From Nocardioides sp. Root240 (GTDB taxonomy: Bacteria; Actinomycetota; Actinomycetes; Propionibacteriales; Nocardioidaceae), in contig NZ_LMIT01000010.1 in NCBI RefSeq assembly GCF_001428825.1, positions 257,723 to 318,855 of the forward strand: a stretch of 61,133 nt of DNA, read 5' to 3'. Under the pieces are notes generated by a model. It saw only the letters and a list, made by a program, of their open reading frames with translations, was not told the DNA's origin and did no database searches. This document shows, piece after piece, positions 47,612 to 56,108 of this stretch. Within the stretch, counting starts at the first letter, position 1; each line of letters opens with the position of its first letter. The translations under genes and the position numbers were made by a program.

Positions 47612-49468
47612 TCAGCCGGTCTGGTGGTGGACGTAGCACCAGCGCCAGTCCTCGTCGGGCTCGACCGAGCGCATCACCGGGTGCTGGGTCGCGCGGAAGT
47701 GGGCGGTGGCGTGGCGTCCGACCGAGGAGTCGCAGCAGCCGACGTTGCCGCACGACAGGCACATCCGCAGTGCCACCCAGGCGGTGCCGTCGGCGAGGCA
47801 GGCGGCGCAGGCGAGCGTGGGCGGCGGGTCGAGCAGCGGGATCGTCGCGAGGTCCTCGCAGCCGTCGAGGCGCTGCATCCGGCTCGAGGTGCGCAGCTCG
47901 GCGCGGGCCGCGTCGGCGGCGTCGAGCATCGACTCCTCGACGTCGAGCATCGCCAGCACCTCGCTGACGATCTCCGACGGTACGGCGCCGGTCGACCGGA
48001 TCTCGAGCACCCGGCGTCGCTCGGCCTCGATCATCTCGCCACGCCAGCGCGAGTAGAGGTCGCTCGGGCTCTCCTGACCCTCGGTGGTGCCGAGCCGCTC
48101 CCACGCCGCGAAGTTGCGCTGCTCGATGCGCTGGATGATCAGCGCCTTCACCTGGTGCGGGTCGTCGCAGTCCTCGGCGAGCTCGTTGAGCCGGATCAGG
48201 CCCTTCTTCGCGGCCTGCTGGAGCAGGGTGGCGCGCGCGAGCGCGTCGTCCTGCGGGTCGGGGCCCTCGACGTCGAGCCTGCGGGCGAGCAGCGGCAGCG
48301 TCATGCCCTGGCCGAGCAGGGTGCCGGCGACGACCGCGAACGCGATGACCAGCAGCACCTCGCGGTGCGCGGTGTCCTCGGGGACCGTGAACGCCGCGGC
48401 GAGGGTGACCACACCGCGCATCCCCGCCCAGCCGATCAGGAACGAGCTGCGCCACAGCACCGGCTCCTCGGTGCGCTGGCTGGAGGAGCGCCGCAGCAGC
48501 AGGCCGCTCGCGGCGAACACCCAGGCCAGCCGCAGCACGACACAGGTCGCGAGCGCGGCGACGCACGCGAGCGCGATCCGGCCGGCGCCGAACTCGCTGT
48601 CGCCGACCTCGGCGAGCAGCCAATCGGCCTGCAGGCCGATGAGCAGGAAGACCGTGTTCTCGAGGACGTAGGCGATCGTGCGCCAGTTGGTGCGCTCCGC
48701 GATCCGCGACGGTGCGGTCTGCAGGATCGGCGCGACGTGTCCGAGCAGCAGGCCCGCGACCACGACCGCGACCACGCCGGAGGCGTGGATCTCCTCCGCC
48801 ACGATGTACGCCGCGAACGGGATCACCAGCGAGATCGCGGTGTCGAGCAGCGGGTCGGTGACCTTCTTGCGGATGAACCCGACGACGACGAACACGACGC
48901 CGCCGATGGCCGCGCCGCCGCCGGCAGCGACGACGAACTCGAGGCCGACCTCCCACGCGACCGCAGATGCCGCGAGGGCGGTTCGCAACGCCACCAGTGC
49001 CGTCGCGTCGTTGAGCAGGGACTCGCCCTCGAGGATGGTGACCACGCGTCGTGGCAGGCCGATCCGGCGTCCGATCGCGGTGGCCGCCACGGCGTCGGGC
49101 GGTGCGACGACGGCGCCGATCGCGAGGGCGAGGGCCCAGTGCAGGTCGGGGATCACGAGCTTGACGACCACCCCGACGCCGACCGTGGTGAACGCGACCA
49201 GGCCCACCGACAGCAGCAGGATCGGCCCGCGGTTGGCGTTGAAGTCGACCAGCGAGGTGTTGACCGACGCCGAGTAGAGCAGCGGCGGCAGCAGGCCGAG
49301 CAGCACCACCTCGGGCTCGAGGCGCAGCTCCGGCACGCCGGGGACGTACGACGCCGCGACGCCGACCACCACCAGGGTCAGGGGCGCGGGGATCTCCACC
49401 CGCTCGGACAGGGCGGTCACCGTCAGGACGACGACCGCGATGGCGACGAGCAGGAACGCGATCTCCAC
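47612..49468 (-). CDS. Na+/H+ antiporter (CPA1) fused to a UBP-type zinc finger
   Basis: A 618-residue protein. Residues about 1-405 form a CPA1-type cation/proton antiporter with 12 or so helices; AIGAVVAPPDAVAATAIGRRI and ILEGESLLNDATALVALRTA (near 100-150) hold the transport aspartates. A soluble helical region follows. Residues about 551-612 are a Cys/His-rich module (CAACLADGTAWVALRMCLSC, then GCCDSSVGRHATAHF and HPVMRS) that matches the ZnF-UBP domain of ubiquitin-specific proteases. The role of that finger on a bacterial antiporter is unknown. Starts at GTG 49468. Confidence 0.88.
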   Translation of the reverse strand: MEIAFLLVAIAVVVLTVTALSERVEIPAPLTLVVVGVAASYVPGVPELRLEPEVVLLGLLPPLLYSASVNTSLVDFNANRGPILLLSVGLVAFTTVGVGVVVKLVIPDLHWALALAIGAVVAPPDAVAATAIGRRIGLPRRVVTILEGESLLNDATALVALRTALAASAVAWEVGLEFVVAAGGGAAIGGVVFVVVGFIRKKVTDPLLDTAISLVIPFAAYIVAEEIHASGVVAVVVAGLLLGHVAPILQTAPSRIAERTNWRTIAYVLENTVFLLIGLQADWLLAEVGDSEFGAGRIALACVAALATCVVLRLAWVFAASGLLLRRSSSQRTEEPVLWRSSFLIGWAGMRGVVTLAAAFTVPEDTAHREVLLVIAFAVVAGTLLGQGMTLPLLARRLDVEGPDPQDDALARATLLQQAAKKGLIRLNELAEDCDDPHQVKALIIQRIEQRNFAAWERLGTTEGQESPSDLYSRWRGEMIEAERRRVLEIRSTGAVPSEIVSEVLAMLDVEESMLDAADAARAELRTSSRMQRLDGCEDLATIPLLDPPPTLACAACLADGTAWVALRMCLSCGNVGCCDSSVGRHATAHFRATQHPVMRSVEPDEDWRWCYVHHQTG

Positions 49469-49480
49469 CCGGCCAGTGTC

Positions 49481-49632
49481 CCGGACCTGAGGTCGGGTGC
49501 GTTAGTCCGTGCTCCAGACGCGTGCAGCGCAAGGCGGGGTCGCGACGGCAGACCGGGCCGTCTTCCGAGCGTCCCCAACGCCGCGATGTGCGTGCCTGGG
49601 GCGCGGAATGGCGTGCCGGACCTCAGGCCCGG
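49481..49632. repeat. Long imperfect inverted repeat between menD and the antiporter gene
   Basis: The two halves of this 152-bp stretch are imperfect reverse complements about a centre near 49556. The ends are clearest: CCGGACCTGAGGTCGG from 49481 pairs with GACCTCAGGCCCGG up to 49632, and GTCTTCCGAGCGTCCCC (49560-49576) pairs with the matching left part. Each end unit is itself nearly palindromic. The right end overlaps the last bases of menD. It fills the whole gap, holds no gene, and looks like a small non-autonomous palindromic element. Confidence 0.65.
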
Positions 49633-51263
49633 GGCACTTGTTCTCCCGGTTCGGTCGTGAGTTCGCGGATTCGTGCGTCCAGCTGGCGGCGGTCGGTCCG
49701 GCTCACGACCGCCTCGACGACCTCGATCCCGCCGTTCGGCGAGGCCAGTGCCTGGTCGAGCTCGGGCCGCGAGGTGACCCGCAGGTGCGGGATCCGCGCC
49801 GCCGCGCAGAGGCTCCCGAGATCGGTGCCGTGCGGGGTCCCGAAGAGCCGCTCGAAGGAGGCGGCGTGCTCGGGCGCGCCCTGCTCGAGCATCGAGAAGA
49901 TCGCGCCGCCGTCGTCGTTCGGGACGACGATCGTCAGGTCCGGCCGCGCCTCCTCCGGCCCCAGCACCAGGGCGGTCTGGTCGTGCAGGAAGGTCAGGTC
50001 GCCCATCAGGGCGAGGTTCCGCGTCGAGTCCCTGCGGCCGAGTGCCGCGCCGATGGCGGTGCTGATCGTGCCGTCGATCCCGGCGAGGCCCCGGTTCGCG
50101 ATCACCTTCCGGCGGCTGCCGACCGGGGTCGGGCGAGCCACGAGGTCGAGGTCGCGGATCGGGCTCGAGGCGCCGACGACGAGCAGGCCCCCGGCGGGGA
50201 GCGCCGCGTGCGTGGCCGCCGCGACGTCGTACGGCGTGAGGGTGGGCTGCTCCGCGAGGAACCGGTCGATCCGGCGGGCCAGCGCGCGGTCGGCGGCGCG
50301 CCACTCCTCGAGCCAGGCGGGGTCGTCGGGCTCGTCGCCCTCCCACCACGCGCCGTCGATGCGGGTCGAGCCCGGCGGGGCGGGCGGCCACACCCCCGGG
50401 CACGGTACGACGAGCACCTCCACGTCGCTGCGTTCGATCAACCGGGTGACCGGCCGCGACAGGGTCGGCCGCCCGAACACCACCACTCGCTCGATCCGCC
50501 CACCGAGCTCGGTGCCGAGCAGGAGGCGGTAGGTCCGCAGCGCGAGCTCGCCGGTGCGGGCGCCGCTGCTCGGCTCGGCCAGGAGGGGCCAGCCGGCGGC
50601 CTCCGCCAGCTGCCGGGCGCGCGGGCCGGCGTCGTCGCCGGCCACCACGACCGTCCGGGGCCCCGGCTCCAGCGTCGTGGACGGTGGTCCCGGGCGAAGT
50701 GCACGAGAGTTCGGCCGGTCTCGGTGCTGGTGGGCAGGGACGAGCGCAGCGGGGGCCGTGGGGACGAGGGGCGCGTCGAGCTGGAGGTTGAGGTGGGTCG
50801 GCGCGTCGTCGGGGGCCACGACCGCGGCGAGGTCGGCGAGCGACACGACGTCGTGGGTGGTCACGAACGGGCTGAAGATGCCGACCTGGTCGGTGGTCTG
50901 GTTGGCGCCGGTGCCGCGCAGCCGGGCCGGCCGGTCCGCGGAGACGACCACGAGCGGGATGCCGGAGTGGCAGGCCTCGAGGACGGCGGGGTGGAGGTTC
51001 GCGACCGCCGTGCCGGACGTGGTGACCACGGCTGCGCGCGCCCCGGACTTGGTCAGGCCGAGGGCGAGGAAGCCGGCCGTGCGCTCGTCGATCCGGGTGT
51101 GCAGGCGCGGTCCGCCGGACTGCGCGGCCGCCCAGACGGCGTACAGCAGCGGGGCGTTGCGCGAGCCGGGAGCGGCGACGACGTCGGTCACGCCGGCTCG
51201 GACCAGCCACGCCACACAGGCCTCGGCGAGGGCCGCTGCGCTTCCGGGGTCGTCGGGGCTCAT
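49623..51263 (-). CDS. menD: 2-succinyl-5-enolpyruvyl-6-hydroxy-3-cyclohexene-1-carboxylate synthase
   Basis: A 546-residue thiamine-diphosphate enzyme that joins isochorismate and 2-oxoglutarate in menaquinone synthesis. Markers are DVVAAPGSRNAPLLYAVWAA near residue 28, HTRIDERTAGFLALGLTKSG near 55, IANRGLAGIDGTISTAIGAALG near 390 and LALMGDLTFLHDQTALVLG near 425. The ATG overlaps the menC stop by four bases (menE-menC-menD order in transcription). The last codons lie in the inverted repeat described above. Confidence 0.94.
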   Translation of the reverse strand: MSPDDPGSAAALAEACVAWLVRAGVTDVVAAPGSRNAPLLYAVWAAAQSGGPRLHTRIDERTAGFLALGLTKSGARAAVVTTSGTAVANLHPAVLEACHSGIPLVVVSADRPARLRGTGANQTTDQVGIFSPFVTTHDVVSLADLAAVVAPDDAPTHLNLQLDAPLVPTAPAALVPAHQHRDRPNSRALRPGPPSTTLEPGPRTVVVAGDDAGPRARQLAEAAGWPLLAEPSSGARTGELALRTYRLLLGTELGGRIERVVVFGRPTLSRPVTRLIERSDVEVLVVPCPGVWPPAPPGSTRIDGAWWEGDEPDDPAWLEEWRAADRALARRIDRFLAEQPTLTPYDVAAATHAALPAGGLLVVGASSPIRDLDLVARPTPVGSRRKVIANRGLAGIDGTISTAIGAALGRRDSTRNLALMGDLTFLHDQTALVLGPEEARPDLTIVVPNDDGGAIFSMLEQGAPEHAASFERLFGTPHGTDLGSLCAAARIPHLRVTSRPELDQALASPNGGIEVVEAVVSRTDRRQLDARIRELTTEPGEQVPRA

Positions 51264-52210
51264 GACCGACGATCCTCGCGCACCGCGCGGACCGCGGCGA
51301 GCCGGGCCTCCCAGTGCGCGACGCGGTCCGGGGCCGCGGCCAACACCTCCATCGCAGGTACGTCGACCGCGACCGCCCCCACGGGCAGCGCTCCGTCGAC
51401 CGGCAGCAGCGGTGAGGTCGCCACGTCGGCCGTCAGCAGCTGCACCGTCGCGAGGCCGCACGCGTGGGGCAGCGACGGCAGTGCGGCCGCGAGCGCGACC
51501 CCGGCAGCGATGCCGACGGAGGTCTCCAGCGCGCTGGACACGACGACGGGCAGGCCGATCCGCTCGGCGATCTCGAGGCACGCGCGCACGCCTCCGAGCG
51601 GCTGCACCTTGAGCACCGCGATGTCGGCGGCCTCGAGGTCGCGTACGCGGTAGGGGTCCTCGGCGCGGCGGATCGACTCGTCCGCGGCGATCGGCACGGC
51701 CACGCGGCGCCGGACAAGCGCGAGCTCCTCGACGGTGGCGGTCGGCTGCTCGACGTACTCCAGCCCGCCGGCCGCCCGGTCCAGCAGGCCGATCGCGGCG
51801 ACGGCCTCGTCGACCGACCAGCCGCCGTTGGCATCCACCCGCACGTGGCCGTCGGGGCCGAGTGCGTCACGGACCGCCTCCAGCCGGGCCTCGTCGTCGG
51901 CGGTCGTCTGGCCGGGCTCGGCGACCTTGACCTTCGCGGTGCGACAGCCGCCGGCCAGCACGATCGCGTGCGCCCGCTCGGGATCGACGGCCGGGACGGT
52001 GACGTTGACCGGGACGCTCGACCGGACCGGGGCCGGCCAGTCGCCCGCCATCGCCTCCTCCGCGCACCGCAGCCACGGCTCGGCGACCTCCGGCGGGTAC
52101 TCCAGGAAGGGGCTCCACTCCCCCCACCCGTTCGGTCCCGCGAGCAGCGCGACCTCGCGGACGGTGATCCCGCGGAACCGGGTGCGCATCGGGATCGAGA
52201 GGACCCTCAT
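51260..52210 (-). CDS. menC: o-Succinylbenzoate synthase
   Basis: A 316-residue enolase-superfamily enzyme that dehydrates the MenD/MenH product to o-succinylbenzoate. The catalytic lysine is in TAKVKVAEPGQ near residue 93. Metal ligands are in RVDANGGWS near 122, EYVEQPTATVEE near 150 and PIAADESIRR near 173; the second lysine is in IAVLKVQPLGG near 200. It is coupled by four-base overlaps to menE before it and menD after it. Confidence 0.93.
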   Translation of the reverse strand: MRVLSIPMRTRFRGITVREVALLAGPNGWGEWSPFLEYPPEVAEPWLRCAEEAMAGDWPAPVRSSVPVNVTVPAVDPERAHAIVLAGGCRTAKVKVAEPGQTTADDEARLEAVRDALGPDGHVRVDANGGWSVDEAVAAIGLLDRAAGGLEYVEQPTATVEELALVRRRVAVPIAADESIRRAEDPYRVRDLEAADIAVLKVQPLGGVRACLEIAERIGLPVVVSSALETSVGIAAGVALAAALPSLPHACGLATVQLLTADVATSPLLPVDGALPVGAVAVDVPAMEVLAAAPDRVAHWEARLAAVRAVREDRRS

Positions 52211-53235
52211 GTGAGCGCTCGCAGGGCCTGGCGGTCCGGCTTGCCGTTGGGCAGCAGTGGGATCTCGTCGAGCACGACCCACTGCCGCGGGGCCCAGGCA
52301 CGCGGGTGCTCCTCGGCGACCCAGTCCCGGAGCTCGTCGACGATCCCCGCGTCCGCGGGCACCACGAACGCGACCACCCGGTTGCCCCACTCCGCATCCG
52401 GTACGCCGAGCACCTCGGCCTCCCGGATCGCCGGGTGCGACCGCAGCCGCTCGGCCACCGCCGGCCCCGGCACGTTGAGCCCGCCCGTGACGATGACGTC
52501 GTCGAGCCGGCCGATGAGGGCCAGTCGTCCGTCCTCGTCGATCCGGCCGGCGTCGGAGGTGAGGAACCACCCGTCGACGAGCACCTCGCGCGTCAGGTCC
52601 GGCTGGCCGTCGTACCGGGTGAAGAGGGTGGGGCCGGCGATCCGGACCCGGCCGCCCTCACCGAGCGCGACCGCGACGCCGTCGAGCGGCAGGCCGTCGT
52701 AGACACAGCCGCCGGCGGTCTCGGCCGAGCCGTAGGTCGCCACGACGTGCACCCCCGCCTCGGCCGCCTGCGCCCGCAGCTCCTCGCCGATCGGGCCACC
52801 GCCGAGCAGCACGGTGTGAGCGTTGCGCAAGGCCGCCAGGTCGTCGGGCGCGGCCAGCATCCGGCGCAGCTGGGTCGGCACGAGCGAGACGAACCAGCCG
52901 GCGCCCTCCGGCCAGCCGCCTCGTCCTGAGCCCGTCGAAGGGTCCCGCTCGAGCAGCACCGGGTCGTGTCCGGCGACGAGCGAGCGGACGATCACCTGCA
53001 CGCCGGCGACATAGGTCGGGGGGAGCGCCAGCACCCACGGACCGTTCGCGCCCAGGCGCGCCGCCGACGCCCGGACCGAGGCGAGCACCGCGGCGCGGGA
53101 GAGGACCACCCGCTTCGGCGTACCCGTCGATCCCGAGGTCGCGATGAGAAGTGGCACGTCGTCGGGTCCGTCCAGCCAGGCGCGCGCCTGTCCGACGACT
53201 TCAGCGGCGGAACCGCCGGGCGCCCAGAAATCCAC
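52207..53235 (-). CDS. menE: o-Succinylbenzoate-CoA ligase
   Basis: A 342-residue short ANL-family ligase that makes o-succinylbenzoyl-CoA. Markers are LLIATSGSTGTPKRVVLS near residue 30, VLALPPTYVAGVQVIVRSL near 70, VVATYGSAETAGGCVYDGLPL near 165 and RIDEDGRLALIGRLDDVIVTGGLNVPG near 230. The peptide DPSTGSGRG near residue 100 comes from an inserted copy of a common short repeat (52922-52940). Starts at GTG 53235; GTG 53256 is an alternative. First gene of the menE-menC-menD unit. Confidence 0.92.
   Translation of the reverse strand: MDFWAPGGSAAEVVGQARAWLDGPDDVPLLIATSGSTGTPKRVVLSRAAVLASVRASAARLGANGPWVLALPPTYVAGVQVIVRSLVAGHDPVLLERDPSTGSGRGGWPEGAGWFVSLVPTQLRRMLAAPDDLAALRNAHTVLLGGGPIGEELRAQAAEAGVHVVATYGSAETAGGCVYDGLPLDGVAVALGEGGRVRIAGPTLFTRYDGQPDLTREVLVDGWFLTSDAGRIDEDGRLALIGRLDDVIVTGGLNVPGPAVAERLRSHPAIREAEVLGVPDAEWGNRVVAFVVPADAGIVDELRDWVAEEHPRAWAPRQWVVLDEIPLLPNGKPDRQALRALT
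52922..52940. repeat. Dispersed short repeat inserted in menE
   Basis: CGTCCTGAGCCCGTCGAAG, read on the coding strand as CTTCGACGGGCTCAGGACG, matches a short repeat I recall as widespread in high-GC genomes. It is in frame inside menE and adds about nine residues to the protein. Confidence 0.6.
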
Positions 53236-53273
53236 GCGACAAGACCCTAGACCCACGGAGAAGATGTCCGACG

Positions 53274-54566
53274 ATGAGCATCTCGGCCGAAGCGACGAAG
53301 CAGAGGTTCTGGCGACGCCTGGTCCCACCCACCCCGATGTCGCGGCGCCTCGCGACCCAGTCGGTCCTCTTCTCCACCGGCGAGGGGGCCTTCAACACGG
53401 GCAGCGCGGTGTTCCTCACCCAGGTGGTCGGGATGTCGGCCAGCCGGGTCGGGCTGGCGCTGACGATCGTCAACGTCGCCGAGTTCCTGATGGCCTACCC
53501 CGCCGGGAGGCTGGTCGACCGGCTCGGACCGAAGCGGGTGTGGTCCGCGACGACGTGGGGCCGCGCCGCGTGCTTCGCGGTCCTGCCGTTCGTCGGTTCG
53601 TTCGAGGAGTACGTCGCCGTCGGCATGTTCTTCGCCCTCTTCGGGTCGGCGGGCCACTCCAGCTACCAGGCCTACGTCGTCGACGTGCTCCCCCCCAAGG
53701 AGCGGGTCGAGACCCAGGCCTACCTGTACTCCGCGCTCAACCTGGGCTTCACCCTCGGGGCGATCATCGGCGGCGTCGCCCTGGCCACCGACAGCCTCGA
53801 CGTGATCCGTTGGTCGCCGCTGTTCGCGGCGGTGCTGATGGGGTTCAACGGGTTCTGGATCGCCCGTCTCCCCGCGGCACCGCACGACCTCCGCGTGGCG
53901 AGCGGCGAGGCCCGCGAACGGCCCACCGGGCCCGGGCCGTTGCGCAACCCGGGCTGGGTCCTGGTCACCTTCTGCCTCGGCGTGCTCTGGACCAACCAGA
54001 CCCTGCTCAACGTCGTGATCCCGCTGTGGCTGGTGGAGGCCACCGACGCCCCGCACGTGCTGCTGGCCTGGCTGTTCGGGACCAACACCGTGCTGTGCAT
54101 CTTCCTGCCGGCGTACACCTCCAAGGGGGTCAAGGACCTGCGCGACGCCCTGCGCTACGTCTGGATCTCGACCGGCTTCTTCGTGGTGTCGTGCCTGATC
54201 ACGCTGTGGACCCACTCGACGGTCGGGCTGGTGACGGTGCTGCTCGTGTGGCTCGGCCACGTCACCGTGACCGGCGCCGAGCTGTTCATCTCAGGGGCGA
54301 GCTGGTCGTTCCAGGCCGAGCTGATGGACCCGAGGCGACGCGGGGAGTACCAGGGCGTCGCCGACGTCAGTCGCGCGATGGGGTCGATGTGGGCGCCGGC
54401 GCTGTTCACCTACCTCGCGATGGAGCAGGGCGAGGCCGGCTGGCTGGTCATCGCCGCGATCGTCACCGGGGCGACCGTGCTGACCGGCCCGTCGCTCGGC
54501 ATGGCGACCCGCTTCCGCGACCGCCACTTCCCGGTCACTCCGGAGCCGGAGCCAGCAGCTCCCTGA
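53274..54566 (+). CDS. MFS transporter, first of two flanking paralogs
   Basis: A 430-residue major facilitator with 12 predicted helices. The N-terminal loop motif is AGRLVDRLGPKRVW, and the LLNVVIPLWLVEATDAPHVLLAWLFGTN block near residue 245 is shared almost unchanged with the MFS protein at 58170-59459. The two also share the GHVTVTGAEL segment and a DPRRRGEYQGV motif, so they are clear paralogs. It is divergent from menE (38-bp gap) and overlaps the convergent marR gene by 32 bp. Substrate is unknown; its link to the thiol module is by position and paralogy only. Confidence 0.85.
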   Translation: MSISAEATKQRFWRRLVPPTPMSRRLATQSVLFSTGEGAFNTGSAVFLTQVVGMSASRVGLALTIVNVAEFLMAYPAGRLVDRLGPKRVWSATTWGRAACFAVLPFVGSFEEYVAVGMFFALFGSAGHSSYQAYVVDVLPPKERVETQAYLYSALNLGFTLGAIIGGVALATDSLDVIRWSPLFAAVLMGFNGFWIARLPAAPHDLRVASGEARERPTGPGPLRNPGWVLVTFCLGVLWTNQTLLNVVIPLWLVEATDAPHVLLAWLFGTNTVLCIFLPAYTSKGVKDLRDALRYVWISTGFFVVSCLITLWTHSTVGLVTVLLVWLGHVTVTGAELFISGASWSFQAELMDPRRRGEYQGVADVSRAMGSMWAPALFTYLAMEQGEAGWLVIAAIVTGATVLTGPSLGMATRFRDRHFPVTPEPEPAAP

Positions 54567-55005
54567 CCCGCAGCAGGACCCGGCGGGTGGTGGCGAGGTC
54601 GTCCTCACCGAACTCCTCGCGGAGGGTCTCCTCGACCGCGAGGATGTGGTCGAAGCCGGTCTGGGCGACCGTCTTGCCGTAGTCGGTGTAGCGCACGATC
54701 TTGGCGCGCCGGTCGGTCGGGTCCGGGACCATCTCGACCATCCCGAGTCGCGCCATGTCGCGCACCACCTCGCCCATCGACTGCCGGGTGATCCCTGAGC
54801 GCGCCGCCATGTCGGCGGCCCGGGCCCCTTCCGGTGGCAGGGTCGCGAACACGGCGTTGTGGGCGTCGCCGATCTCGGTGTAGCCGGACCGGTGGGCGTG
54901 TCGCAGCATGTCGATCCGCAGCACCCGCGCGGCCTTGTCCACCAGCGCGATGAACGGCTCGAAGTGCGGTCGCTCGGGATCCGATGCCGCAGCAGCTCTT
55001 GACAT
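54535..55005 (-). CDS. MarR-family transcriptional regulator
   Basis: A 156-residue winged-helix repressor-type protein. The DNA-binding part runs from about residue 45 to 105 (HNAVFATLPPEGARAADMAARSGITRQSMGEVVRDMARLGMVEMVPDPTDRRAKIVRYTDYG). MarR proteins often sense reactive or toxic small molecules. Start chosen at ATG 55005 because GGAAGG precedes it at good spacing; TTG 55023 is an alternative. It is divergent from the glutamate-cysteine ligase gene across 54 bp with direct repeats, so it likely controls the thiol operon and itself. Confidence 0.88.
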   Translation of the reverse strand: MSRAAAASDPERPHFEPFIALVDKAARVLRIDMLRHAHRSGYTEIGDAHNAVFATLPPEGARAADMAARSGITRQSMGEVVRDMARLGMVEMVPDPTDRRAKIVRYTDYGKTVAQTGFDHILAVEETLREEFGEDDLATTRRVLLRVRELLAPAPE

Positions 55006-55006
55006 T

Positions 55007-55043
55007 GACAGGTTACCTTCCAATAATCGACAGGCATCCTTAC
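55007..55043. promoter_or_regulatory. Direct repeats in the marR-gshA control region
   Basis: GACAGGTTACCTTC (55007-55020) and GACAGGCATCCTTAC (55029-55043) recur with a 22-bp offset, two helical turns. The first contains the small palindrome AGGTTACCT. This is the only space between the divergent genes, making it the natural MarR operator. Confidence 0.5.
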
Positions 55044-55059
55044 GTTATCAGGAGAAGCC

Positions 55060-56037
55060 ATGGACGCACGAACGATCCGCCCGCAGGTCGCCCGACTCTT
55101 CCGCCCCTGCCTCCCCGGCGGCAGCCGCACGACCCGGGTCGCGGTCGAGCAGGAGCTCTTCGCGGTCGACTTCTTCAACGGCGGCAGCGTCCACCCCGAC
55201 CGGGTACGACGCGCGATCGCCGGGCAGCCCTACGAGCCGTGGGTCGCCTTCGAGCCCGGTGGCCAGGTCGAGCTCAGCCTCCCGTGCGCTGCCTCCGCCC
55301 ACGACGCCGGCGACCAGCTCGTCAGCGTCACCCGCGCCCTGGCGGCCGACGTCCAGGGCGCCGGCATCGTGCTCTCGTCGGTCCCGGTCCGGGCGGTCGA
55401 CCCGGCCACGCCGCGCTACCTCCGCACCCCGCGCTACGACGCCATGGAGCGCCACCTCGACACGATCGGGCCCGCCGGTCGCCGGATGATGCGTGCCACC
55501 GCCTCCACCCAGCCGTGCCTCGACTGGTGGCCCGGCCTGGCGGGCCTGGAGCAGTGGCGGCTGCTCCACCTCGCCGCGCCGTTCATCGCCGCGGCCACGG
55601 CCCGCAGCGCCGGTCCCACCGGCCGGCTGACCACCTGGCTCGCGCTCGACCCGGGCCGGACCGCGTTCGACGACCGGCTGCTCCACGGCGACGACCCGGT
55701 CGCCGCGTACGCCGCCTTCGCGGCGAGCGCCACCCGGCTGGTCGACGGCGCCGAGGACCACCTCACGACGCTCTTCCCGCCGGTCCGGCCGCGCGGCAGC
55801 TACCTCGAGGTCCGCTTCCCCGATGCCCAGCCCACCGACCGCGTCGGTGCGCTGCTCGAGGCGCTCGCCGGCCTCCTGTACGACGACGCGCGTCGTCGTA
55901 CCGCCCTCGCGTCGCTCGCCGGCGAGCAGCACCGGCTCGCCGAGCACTGGGCCGCGGCGGCGGCCGGCACCGGCGACGCCGAGCGCGGCCTGGCCCTCCT
56001 CGGCCGGCACTTCACCGATCTCGAGGCCGCAGCATGA
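55060..56037 (+). CDS. Glutamate-cysteine ligase, EgtA/GCS2 type
   Basis: A 325-residue ATP-dependent ligase that joins glutamate and cysteine to gamma-glutamylcysteine. It follows the pattern of actinobacterial EgtA: VAVEQELFAVDFF near residue 28, FEPGGQVELSLP near 65, YDAMERHL near 125, MRATASTQPCLDWW near 147 and HLTTLFPPVRPRGSYLEVRFPDA near 235. It is about 100 residues shorter than typical EgtA, with compaction in the middle. AGGAGAAGCC is a good ribosome-binding site. No ergothioneine genes (egtB-E) are here; glutathione synthetase follows instead, so glutathione is the likelier end product. Confidence 0.85.
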   Translation: MDARTIRPQVARLFRPCLPGGSRTTRVAVEQELFAVDFFNGGSVHPDRVRRAIAGQPYEPWVAFEPGGQVELSLPCAASAHDAGDQLVSVTRALAADVQGAGIVLSSVPVRAVDPATPRYLRTPRYDAMERHLDTIGPAGRRMMRATASTQPCLDWWPGLAGLEQWRLLHLAAPFIAAATARSAGPTGRLTTWLALDPGRTAFDDRLLHGDDPVAAYAAFAASATRLVDGAEDHLTTLFPPVRPRGSYLEVRFPDAQPTDRVGALLEALAGLLYDDARRRTALASLAGEQHRLAEHWAAAAAGTGDAERGLALLGRHFTDLEAAA

Positions 56038-56108
56038 ACCGCCCCACGAGGTTCTCGCCCTCCCCCGCTGCGCTCCTCCAGCCGACGACGTCGCGGGGAC
56101 CCCGGTGA
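56034..56108 (+). CDS. 24-codon ORF threaded between the two ligase genes
   Basis: The ATG at 56034 overlaps the ligase stop (ATGA) and the TGA at 56106-56108 overlaps the gshB GTG start (GTGA). The frame has 24 codons, starting MNRPTRFSPSP, Pro/Ser/Arg-rich with no membrane segment. It fills the 67-bp gap exactly. It may be a real micro-protein or serve only to pass ribosomes from one gene to the next. Chance cannot be ruled out from one sequence. Confidence 0.4.
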   Translation: MNRPTRFSPSPAALLQPTTSRGPR

